64,000 nucleotides of DNA, taken from contig NC_133122.1 of assembly GCF_033568475.1 (NCBI RefSeq), positions 146,520,861 to 146,584,860 of the forward strand, given 5' to 3'. Below are positions 12,270 to 21,261 of this stretch, piece by piece; position 1 is the first letter of the stretch; each line of letters starts with the position of its first letter. A program made the translations under genes and the position numbers. The notes under the pieces were generated by a model. It did not search any database. It was not told where the DNA came from and was given only the letters and a program-made list of their open reading frames with translations. The stretch is from Henckelia pumila. Its lineage: Eukaryota; Streptophyta; Magnoliopsida; Lamiales; Gesneriaceae.

Positions 12270-12328
12270 GTTCTTGATTACTTATCGCTTGTTGTCTTAT
12301 ATTAGTTGATTAGAAACGAGGTCTCACA
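10383..12328 (+). repeat. 3' LTR of the Tekay-like element
   Basis: The LTR is 1946 bp, starting TGTAATGCCCC and ending GAGGTCTCACA. It has four GCGCGGGCGCGC motifs (12139-12222) against five in the 5' LTR, which accounts for most of the length difference. It ends exactly where the right-hand 449-bp duplicate begins. Confidence 0.93.
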
Positions 12329-12777
12329 TGTCCTCAGGGGTAACAACCTGCATCTGCCCCATTAAATGGGGTGTCCAGATAACAGAAAACAACTGGAAGT
12401 GAGCCTAACACGCTAAGTACGATAGTATGAGCATACACTATTATATGCGCATGAATACAAGTGAACTGGGTACCAAGACACTCACGTCAAGAAACTAGCT
12501 CATTGACCGGGTGTAGTGACCCTTACCAAGATCACCTACTAATCAAAAACTTAGGCATGCAATTAACTTAAAGAAATAGTAAACCAGAATTAAACTGCGG
12601 AAGAAATAACAATATACAATTCTAAGAAAAGGAATCTGCAACCCAAATAGTTATACAACCAAATTGAATACTGTATCAACCCAATACAATAAAGTAAAAT
12701 CCTAGGCGAAGCTCCAGCTGAACAATCCACTGCCTATCCCCTCTTGGAACCACCCGCCTCATCCAATCGCAAACCTG
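12329..12777. repeat. Right copy of the 449-bp duplication
   Basis: The segment starts with TGTCCTCAGGGG directly after the 3' LTR and repeats 2997-3445 at equal length. It contains the L1/L2 junction with CCGGG at 12507-12511 and the L2 start at 12512. After 12777 the sequence continues uninterrupted through L2. Confidence 0.9.
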
Positions 12778-13519
12778 TCTCATGGAATAGGATGTCCAAA
12801 TACACAAAGTACGAGACGTGAGCATAAAACGCTCAGCACAAGATTATGAGTATACATGCATGCAAGTGTACCGCCTACTGACTAGAGGTCAAGAATCGAA
12901 TAACAAAGACAGACCGGGCCCTGGTATGTAGCACGTTGTGCCATCGCTTCAGGAAATGGCTCACATACCGAATACCAGTGGATACTCTGGACCCAAATCG
13001 ATGGTAGTCCATCCACTAACAATATAGGGTAAAACCCTACTAACAGACATCTCAAAAGAGATAGCTCAATATGCAAATGTATGCAGCATAAAATCATGTC
13101 ATATAAATCATGCAGCCACATAATACATGCATACTCAGTCAGGACATCTCGAACAGTACTTTCGTACCTCAATTACTAGGCAAGCTCTACCAACTCTAAG
13201 TCCACGCCTATAGTCCGCGCTACAATGCCAAATGATACTAATATCATTATAGTGCTTTAAAAGCCTTAACTAAGCTATTGCATACTCCTAAATATTTTTA
13301 GAAAGCAAAAACTATACATTTGTCCGTCGTCAGCCCTTTGCTGTCGATTGCCACAAAACTAGGCCACAGCTCCGCTACGACGCCTGAACCGCTATGCCAC
13401 TACCGGATTCCAAACGGGACGCCTAGAAAGCCCTAGATCTAAGCTTGAAGACCAAGGAATCGAGAGAAGAGAGGTGATTGGTGCACTCAAAAATGAGACT
13501 CGGCACCCCTATTTATAGA

Positions 13520-13795
13520 CGGAGTTCGGGCCGTCTGAACCACTCTTTGGAGCCTCCGAACACGTTCGGGCCATCCGAACTCGACTTTGGAGCGTCCGAA
13601 GTCCCATCAATACGTCATCCATGATGTCATCTTGCTGACGTAAGCAATGACGTAATATTGGACTCCGATCGGGCCGTCCGAACCTGCCAACGGAGCGTCC
13701 GAACACGTTCGGAGCCTCCGATCCTGGCTTCGGATCGTCCGATCACGTTCGGAGCCTCCGTTCTTATCTTCGGAGCGTCCGAACTCAAGTTTAGT
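13520..13795. repeat. Cluster of TTCGGA..TCCGAA dyads in L2
   Basis: About ten variants of a 14-16 bp dyad lie here (for example GTTCGGAGCCTCCGATC and TTCGGAGCGTCCGAAC). Related clusters lie in L1 at about 14570-14960, where the form TTCGGACGGTCCGATC is closest to a perfect palindrome, and in the H LTR at about 19465-19745. The motif is rich in CpG, unlike its A+T-rich surroundings. Confidence 0.85.
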
Positions 13796-15120
13796 AAATG
13801 CGATTAGATCCTTAATCTCCTTATTTGGTTACGGGCTACTACACCGGGCCCAGGGTATATAACACGTTGCGCCATCGCCTCAGGAGGTGGATCATATACC
13901 CAGTGGATAATGGTGACCTGATACTAGTACATGTGTCCAACCAATAAAGGTGACCTAACACAAGACTTACGTATCCAACCATCCACAAACTCGTAGGGTG
14001 AGCGCCCTACTACAGAATACCTCTAAGGTAAAAACTCAATATGCTCATGTATGCAATATACAGTCATGACATGCTGTATATAAAGGCATATAAAATATGC
14101 AATCACATAATCCATGCAAACATACTACATGCATACTCAATCTGGATATCTCGAATAATACTTATGTACCTTACTAAGGCAGATCCTAGAAGCTCTCCTC
14201 TAGGTCCAAGGCTACCATGCAGCACTACAATACATAAATACCATGTATTAACTAGCATGTCAAACATCACCTAACATGCTCTAAAAGCCTTATTTAAACT
14301 ATAGTCTACTCCCTATTTACTATAGGGAACCAAATCCATACCTTCGTCCGTCGTCAGCCCGCTGATGACGAATTCCCCAGAGCCTGGGCATAGCCTAGCT
14401 ACGACCCCTGGACACCTCGCCTGGCCGCTACTACGGAAACTGCCCGTTATAAAAATACTATTTCCTACTTCAACTCTTAAAGAAAGAGTCCCGAAGTCCT
14501 TAAAATAAAGGCATAACGAGAGAGGGGAGGATTTGAATGATTTCAAATGAGGAAAACTCGACCCTTATTTATAGGCCTCGATCGGACGGTCCGACCCCGG
14601 TTCGTACGGTCCGATCTATATATGCATGACTTCCACGTCCCATGCATGCAACTTCGGACGGTCCGATCCCTCTTCGGATTGTCTGATATCCTTACGTCTG
14701 AAACACTTGTACAAACTTCTTGCCACTTGTCCTGGTGACACATCGGACGGTCTGATCCTACATATCAGATCGTCCAATCGGGTCATGTGACATCAGCAAT
14801 GATGTCATCTCCCACTCGAGATTTTTACACCTGTCCCTGGGTGAGTTCGGACCGTCCGATCCCTTGATCAGATCGTTCGATCTTACTCTGAATCTGAACC
14901 CAATTGGTGCATCCGAACTGTCCTGGTTCGGACCCTCCGAACCCAGTTCAGATCCTCCGAACTTCTCGAGCCCAATAAGCCCATTAACCATTTCTCGGGC
15001 ATTCTTGACCCACATCATTGGTCCGTTAAATCTTATTAAGATCCCTTAATATTGATTTATTAAATCTAATCATGATTAGCAACTTAATCTTGTAAAATGA
15101 AACCGGGCTACTACACGAAC

Positions 15121-16030
15121 ACGCAACTGATGATACCCTGACCGTAAGTCAATCTTGGAGTACACAGAGGTACCCTGAATCTGATCGAACAAATAATCAA
15201 TCCGTGGCATAGGATATTTGTTCTTAACTGTTGCACGGTTCAACTGTCTGTAGCCAATACAGAGACGTATAGAACCATCCTTTTTCTTGATGAAAAAAAC
15301 TGACGCTCCCCAAGGTGAAACGCTCGGTCGGATATATCCCTTATCCAACAAATCTTTCAAATGTTGTTGCAACTCTCTCAAATCTACTGGTGCTAGACGA
15401 TAAGCCGCTCTGGTACAAGTTCAATGCCGAACTCGATCTCTCTGACAGGAGGAAATCCTGGAATCTCCCCTAGAAAGAAATCTGGGTATTCACAAACTAT
15501 TGGTAACTCCTCTACAGGTCTGCTACCTACGGATGTATCAATCACATGGATAAGGTAGCCTTCTCTACCCGCCTCTAAATCCTGACCAGCCCTCAAAGCC
15601 GAAACCAAAGGCATAAGGGGTCGCGCTCCCTCACCATAGAAAAACCAACTATCGCCCTCCACCGAACGAAACTGAACAATCTTCTGATAACAATCCACTG
15701 TAGCTCTATAAGAGGTCAAGACATTAATACCCAAAATATAGTCAAAATCCTCCATCGCTAGAACCATAATGTTTGCTAACAACTCAGAGCCCTCAAACTC
15801 TAATGTACATCCCAAGACTAAATGCTTGGCCAAAACCAAATAACCAGTCAGAGTAGACACAAATAACACTACGTCTAGAGGCATGTACGACAACCTATAG
15901 CGCTTAACGAATCTTGCTGAAATGAAAGAATGGGATGCACCAGTGTCGATGAGAAAAAATGCAGGAGTTCCACATAAAATAAATGTATCAGCTATAACGT
16001 CCTCGTTCTCCTGCTGAATCTGATCTTGAC
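15121..16030 (-). pseudogene. Protease and N-terminal RT of element H
   Basis: The minus strand encodes an aspartic protease with the intact triad in FFLIDTGASHSFIS, then FDYILGINVLTSYRATVDC, and after a frameshift near 15390 the start of RT ([46 protein letters not shown]). RT stops at the L1 boundary at 15120 and continues at 2828. The frameshift lies between GIELVPERL and the RT frame, so the copy is broken even without the insertion. Confidence 0.9.
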
Positions 16031-18340
16031 TCAGCGCAAACACCTGTCCGGAACACGAGGTCTCTGATTGGTGCTCCAAATATACTGTCCCTGCGACCTC
16101 TGTGGAACGAAATGATGAGAACCAGAACCAGAAGCTGATCCTCCGGTAGCCTGTGGACAATCCCTCTTCATGTGGCCAATCTCTCCACAGCGAAAACAAG
16201 CTCCTGACCTGCAACACTTCTCCGCCGGGTGACGCCCTCTACAAATAGCACACTGCCCTTGACCCTTCTTTTTCCCAAAGTGGTGAACTCCACCTGAACC
16301 GGAGCCAGAAGAAAAAGATGGCATGCCCTGATTTTTGAACGATTGAGTCCTCGGACCCAAAGAGTTAGCTGGCCTGGAAAAGGAGAAAAAAGACTTGTTA
16401 CGCCGAAGGCTGTCCTTCGCCTGATGGCATCGGCTCACCAAACCCTCGTAAGTCATGTCATCACCAACAGCAACACGATCATGGATCTTCGGACTAAGAC
16501 CTTGGAGGAACAGGTTATACTTCATCTCGGTACTGGAAGAGATCTCTGGGCAATACGATAATAGCTCGAAAAAATTATGCTGATACTCATCAATAGTCAT
16601 CGTGCCATGACGCAAACTCAGCAACTCACTGGCTTTCGTCTGTCGGAGTGCAGGAGGAAAATACAGCTTCTGAAAAGCTGTGCGGAACTCTTCCCAAGTA
16701 GCAGTGCCTCGCGCGACCACAAAAGGTGCAGATGTTGACTTCCACCACTTCCGTGCACGTCCCTCTACAAGAAAGTTAAGAGTCTCCATCTTCTGCTCCT
16801 TAGTACACCGAAATTCCAGGAAGCAATTCTCCATGCGTTCTAGCCAATTCTCTGCATCATCCGGTGATTCTCCTCCAGTTAATGGTGATAAGTACAATTT
16901 TTGCACTTATATTTTATATGAATTAACTTGGCTTTTGTTATGTATCGAGCGATATTATGCATTTTTCTTATTGTTAGTGTTGTTTGCAGGAATTGGAGTG
17001 GAAACTATTTTATTTGAATTAAAGGAGTCATAAAGTGCAAAAAGAGGTGAAGAAAAGAGTGGAAAAAAGGAAATAAAAATGCACAGACTGGCGCCCTAGC
17101 GCCGGTTACTAACGCTCCAGCGCTATACGGACCTTTCGAGAAAAAAGAAAAGTCGAAGTATCAACGCCCCAACGCCGCTTATCAAGCGCTCCAGAGCTGC
17201 ACTGCATCAATTTTTGAAAAGTTTTTAGATGGATTTTTAAGGAGATTTCTTGACTTGATTGAAGGGTTACGAGGGTTTTGGGAACTAATTAAGAGATCAA
17301 GGACGGCTGCTGAAGACTTTGGAGTGCAAAAGAGCAAAAGAACTCGGTACGAAGACGGAAGACGGCGGCATCCGGCAACGGAGAAGCTTTATTCTAACTT
17401 CGTTCTAGTTTCTCTTTGAAACTCTATTTTTCTAGTTTGATGGATTGTTTGAAAAACATGTTTTATTTGATCTTTAAGTTTATCATGAACTGATTTCTTA
17501 GTCTAGAGATAGACGGATCTTGACTAAAAACCATGATTTGGATATTTTGATTTATATATTTGAATTCTTCGCATAATTTATTTGTGTTTTTCTGATTTTA
17601 ATGCTTTCAATTTACTGGCCATAGATTGAATGATATATTAATTAGAGTATATCACTCGAGAGAGAGGATTTTGAATACGACATAGAAAAATACATCTTTG
17701 GTGTTTATATTGTTCGAGAGACATATAACTCCATAGAAGTCGATAGAAGAATAACTGAACTGTTTATCGAATTTAATAGTTGAGCTTGGATAGAAATATT
17801 GAGTTAGCTATTAGATACGAATTTTTGCTTTACACTTGAGAGAGGGAGTAGAAAATAATAAGGATTCTTGGCTAATAAACTAGAATAATTTGTAATTAAG
17901 AAATCATTAGAAATAAATTGTGGTGGAAAGTCAAGTGAAGTCGAACTTCTAGAATTCATATCTTATTGAATTTTCATAATGCGAACTCGTTGTTAATTGA
18001 TTTTATTTCTTGAAAATTTTAGTTTTATTAAACTCAAATCATCTTCGTAGCTCTACATAGTATTAGGATTTGATTAGTTGCAAATGTTTAACATAATATC
18101 ATTTTATTCATTCTCTGTGGGAACGATACTCTACTCACACTCTATTAAAACTTGACACCGTGCACTTGCGGGCACAAATATAAGCAACAAATGGCTTAGG
18201 AATCATCTGCATAAAACGATGCATACTAAAACTCCTCAATCATATTGACGATGATGATGGTGGTCCCAACGATTCCCGCGATCGTCCTCGTCACCCCAGC
18301 GTCCGCCACCGCTGTCGTGGCTTTCATTGTAATCAGCCAT
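16031..18340 (-). pseudogene. gag of element H (split by a solo LTR)
   Basis: Gag starts at the ATG at 18340 (MADYNESHDSGGGRWGDEDD). A frameshift or stop lies near 18245, and the frame then reads RFMQMIPKP up to the solo LTR at 18190. It resumes at 16885 with LTGGESPDDAENWLERMENC. Downstream are LRHGTMTIDEYQHNF and two zinc knuckles, CAICRGRHPAEKC and the canonical CFRCGEIGHMKRDC (CX2CX4HX4C). Excising the solo LTR plus one AATGG copy makes the reading frame continuous, direct proof that the LTR is a later insertion. Confidence 0.9.
16886..18189 (+). repeat. Solo LTR of a Tat/Athila-like element in gag of H
   Basis: The LTR is 1304 bp, TGATAAGTAC...AAGCAACA, with perfect target duplications AATGG at 16881-16885 and 18190-18194. 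The end phrase GTGGGAACGATACTCTACTC (about 18117) is the Tat/Athila signature also seen at 2469. A G+C-rich stretch with GGCGCCCTAGCGCC and AGCGCTCCAGAGCT-like dyads lies at about 17090-17210. No internal region remains, so the element was lost by LTR-LTR recombination. Confidence 0.92.
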
Positions 18341-18400
18341 CTGGTCAAAGGTAACATAGGTTATCCCAAAATGGTCTTACTAAATCTCAAAATTAATGCA

Positions 18401-18413
18401 TGCTCTGATACCA
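18401..18413 (-). other. Primer binding site of element H
   Basis: Plus-strand TGCTCTGATACCA is the reverse complement of TGGTATCAGAGCA, the initiator-Met tRNA type site. It lies 5 bases from the LTR, in minus-strand orientation. Confidence 0.9.
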
Positions 18414-18418
18414 ATAAA

Positions 18419-19893
18419 TGTAGTGACTAAACCCGAAATCACTAACTAATCAGAGATTAAGCATGCAATTAAGTCTCAAATTGAAATTAACAATAATCCA
18501 ACAAAAACTTAAACCATGAATACAACATACATCGGCAGAACAACCGGGATAAATAAAATATTTATACAATCCCATCGAACGGAAGGTACTAAAAGTCCAA
18601 TCCAACAACCTTAACAGAAATAGGATCACCACAAAACCACAATAGCTCAACGACCGCTGCCACCAGGTCCGTCCAACCTAAGTCATGCCCCATCGAATAA
18701 GGTGTCCAACACAAAACACTTGGACGTGAGCATAAAACGCTCAGTACAGAAGTACGAATATACATATACCATGCATGCACATGCAATATAAAGGGTACTG
18801 GAAAACCTATCCAGAATACTGCTCAGTCAAGGCGCCATGGTATGTAGCACGCTGGGCCGTCGCATCAGGATGTGGCTCCCATACCATAAAACTCGTGGAT
18901 ATAACCGGATCCAAATTCATGGAAATCCATCCACTAAAATACAGGGTTGAGCGACCCCTACTACAGGCTATGCAAATCAAGGCATAAAAGCTCAACGTGT
19001 ACATGCATGCCGCATAATATCAATCCACATAATAAATGCCACACAAAACATGCAAACATAATACATGTATATTCAACCTGGTATCTCGGATAATACGTCC
19101 GTACCTCTATTGAGAAAACCCAAGCACCCTAGCAACTCTAGCAGTCCAGGTACTCAAAATCCACGCCTATAAGCAATAATCACTATATCACTTATTGTGC
19201 TCTAAAAGCCTTAACTAAGCTATTACATACTCCCTAATCTCTATAGGGATCCAAAGTTATACCTGCATCCGTCGTTAGCCCACTGATGGCGACTGCCTCA
19301 AAACTTAGGCACAGCTCCGCTGATATTCCCGAAGCGCTCCGCCACTCCCGGCCTTCCAGTAGGACGCTTAGAAACCCCTAAAAGTCGAAAAGACTACTAG
19401 AATTGGAGAGAAAATAGAGGAAGATGCGAGTTCTGAATGAGGCTCTCAACCTCTATTTATAGGCGCAGTTCGGACCGTCCGAACTCTCCATTCAACCCCC
19501 TCCGAACACGTGTCCTGGTTGTGACGTCACTGCTTACGTAATATGATCGGAGCATCCGATCTAAGCCTTTGGAGCGTCCGATCTTAGCATCCTGTCCAAT
19601 AAAATCCATATCCACTTATCTGAAAGAGATCAGATCGTCTGATCTTTCTTCGGAGCATCCGATCTGCACGGGGCCTCCGAAATTTAAGCCAAAGGCTCTG
19701 ATCTGTTCGGAGTGTCCGAACTTGGTTCTAACCATCTGAACTACCCGAAACCCAAAACTCTTCCGGGCTCTTTTTGATCATTCTGAGTTCGTTCTTCAAT
19801 TTTAAAACCCATTTGAAGACCTCTTAATCATGTTTTAGCTAATTAAACATAATTATACGCTTGATTAACTTAATTTGAAGACGGGTTACTACA
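18419..19893 (-). repeat. 5' LTR of element H
   Basis: On the minus strand the 1475-bp LTR begins TGTAGTAACCCG and ends GGTTTAGTCACTACA, next to the PBS. It resembles L1 and L2 in ends, length and layout, including a cluster of GTTCGGACCGTCCGAAC-type dyads at about 19465-19745. AAATG (19894-19898) would be one target duplication. The other lies outside the window. Confidence 0.88.
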
Positions 19894-20050
19894 AAATGTG
19901 ACCAATTAATCAGCTCGAACGAAGTGTTAAGGTGGATGGAATTGGGAACACTGGTGTGATGATGAGTTAAGCAGCACTGAAAGCTTGGTTGGCTCCCATA
20001 GGAATAAATACTATGATTCACATTTCGAACATGCATGAATACAACATCGA

Positions 20051-20438
20051 GGTATCGTTTGGTAGATATGATGGGATAAATAATACATAGATAAGTAATA
20101 TAATTTAATAAAAAATAAATAAAAATGATAGTTAATATAGTATTTGATTTGATTGATAGATTATAGTTTATTTGATTTGATTGATTAAATTTTATACACA
20201 AATGATAAATTATCATTTTGTCATTTTAACAATAAATAAAATATGAATAATATTATTTATAAGGGGTAATATAATAATTTAAATTCAATGATTTGATTGA
20301 TGTAAGATAAATAATTAATAATTTGATTGATGTAAAATAAATAATTAAATTATGAATAAATAATATGATAAGAATAACGCGAGATTAGATAAGATAAATT
20401 ATACACAGATTACTAAACCATCGTACCAAAACGATACC
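20051..20438. mobile_element. MITE with GGTATCGTTTGGTA terminal inverted repeats
   Basis: A 388-bp A+T-rich segment begins GGTATCGTTTGGTA and ends TACCAAAACGATACC, an inverted repeat with one extra base. Internally it has a direct repeat of 'ATTTGATTGATGTAA' (about 20290 and 20323). No coding capacity is seen. A clean target duplication could not be recognised, so the superfamily is open. It lies about 0.8 kb upstream of the WRKY gene. Confidence 0.65.
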
Positions 20439-21261
20439 CGATATGATAACTTCCATCTTGAAATTTATGTGGTATTTTTATAAGACATAAAAATGAATTG
20501 ATTAGATCAACATACAAGAAATTCTCAGATAAAAGAAAAACAGAATTATCAAATGAGTTTAAAGTAAAAAAACCTATGGACAGAAACAAATAGACCCACT
20601 TCATTTTTCAATACTTATGACTTTTTGGGTTGATTTTTCTATCTCAGCAATTTTTTTTTCCCGAGCAAACTCATGTTATTTTAATGTTTTCTAAATAATC
20701 TTATTGGCTTAAAAAAAAAACTTGTTGCAAATTCAAACACGTTGAATTTTTATTAGATAGAAAAATTATCGCCCAAGACATGGGTTTTTAATTTTATTTT
20801 AAGTTTACTAGTAATACTTATGTCAAAATATAGTAATGAAAATTCCTCAAAAAAAAAAATAGTAATGAAAAATGACTATAAATGGAAAGGGCAGCCAACC
20901 CAACCGGAGTCAACGAAGGTCAAATGGAATGGAATAAAGAAATCACACATAACTCCAAACCAGGAATAAATGTCCGGTTCGCGTTAAAATTAAATTATGA
21001 ATTAATTTTTCTAGTGACACTCCAAAGATGTTCACGCCACTCTACTCAACCCACCCCTTCAGACCGAAATTACGAGACTACTCCCCACGGTTTCCAAACT
21101 AACCCCTTCACCGTCAGTAAAATACCGTTTCCAGAGGGGCATTTCTCGTCATTTTGAAACACACAACCAGAAGGAGAATCTGCGAATAAAAGAACTGTAA
21201 TCCATCTCTTACCAGTCACAAAAGCACGCACTCACACACTGACTCTGTGTAGGATCCAGCT
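20439..21261 (+). promoter_or_regulatory. 5' flank and probable promoter/5' UTR of the WRKY32-like gene
   Basis: This is the only sequence between the MITE and the WRKY start codon. A TATAAAT lies at 20877-20883 and an AATAAAA at about 21185. Either could position transcription, and without RNA data the start site is unknown. Two W-box cores lie close together at 20908-20924 (separate entry). The remainder is A+T-rich with poly(A) and poly(T) runs. Confidence 0.5.
20908..20924 (-). promoter_or_regulatory. Pair of W-box elements upstream of the WRKY gene
   Basis: Plus-strand AGTCAA (20908-20913) and GGTCAA (20919-20924) are TTGACT and TTGACC on the other strand, both matching the W-box TTGAC[C/T] bound by WRKY proteins. 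They are 11 bp apart, about one helical turn. Paired W-boxes in WRKY promoters are commonly associated with auto- or cross-regulation. Confidence 0.5.

Larger units (their letters stand above)
3446..12328 (+). mobile_element. Complete Tekay-like Ty3/gypsy (chromovirus-type) retrotransposon
   Basis: The element has a 5' LTR (3446-5422), an initiator-Met-type PBS, gag with zinc knuckles, protease, RT, RNase H, integrase, a purine tract and a 3' LTR (10383-12328). The order RT-RNase H-integrase makes it Ty3/gypsy. The integrase C-terminus ending in a VQW...WETE block is of the chromodomain-like type seen in Tekay/Del elements, although the lineage call is from memory of the family. The coding region has several stops and frameshifts, so it cannot make a full polyprotein. 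The LTRs differ at about 30 sites plus one 31-bp indel by eye. Target-site duplications do not match: ACCTG on the left, TGTCC on the right. Confidence 0.9.
3182..13843 (-). repeat. Solo LTR L2 nested in L1
   Basis: L2 begins TGTAGTGACCC and ends GGGCTACTACA, flanked by CCGGG (3177-3181 on the left, 13844-13848 on the right). Because of the 449-bp duplication the start of L2 occurs twice, at 3182 and 12512. The uninterrupted copy runs 12512-13843 (1332 bp). It is the same LTR group as L1, so the group inserted into itself. A cluster of TTCGGA/TCCGAA dyads lies at about 13520-13795. Confidence 0.85.
2829..15115 (-). repeat. Solo LTR L1 inserted in the RT of element H (contains L2 and the Tekay-like element)
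   Basis: L1 opens with TGTAGTGACCCG at 2829 and closes with GGGCTACTACA at 15115. It is flanked on both sides by CGAAC (2824-2828 and 15116-15120). Its own sequence is 2829-3181 plus 13849-15115, about 1.6 kb, with no internal coding region of its own, so it is a solo LTR. Its ends match those of L2 and resemble the LTR of H, and orientation is assigned from H. The region between its two parts is the L2 and Tekay-like insertion. Confidence 0.85.
2540..19893 (-). mobile_element. Host Ty3/gypsy element H, interrupted by nested insertions
   Basis: Read on the minus strand the element runs 5' LTR (18419-19893), PBS (18401-18413), gag (from 18340), protease and RT. Its 3' half is lost at the left, where a Tat/Athila-like element begins. 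Two insertions interrupt it: a solo LTR in gag (16886-18189) and the L1/L2/Tekay stack in RT (2829-15115). Each is bounded by a perfect 5-bp target duplication, and removing each restores continuous coding similarity. The coding frames carry further frameshifts, so the element is dead. Its LTR is related to L1 and L2, so this group has inserted into itself. Confidence 0.85.
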
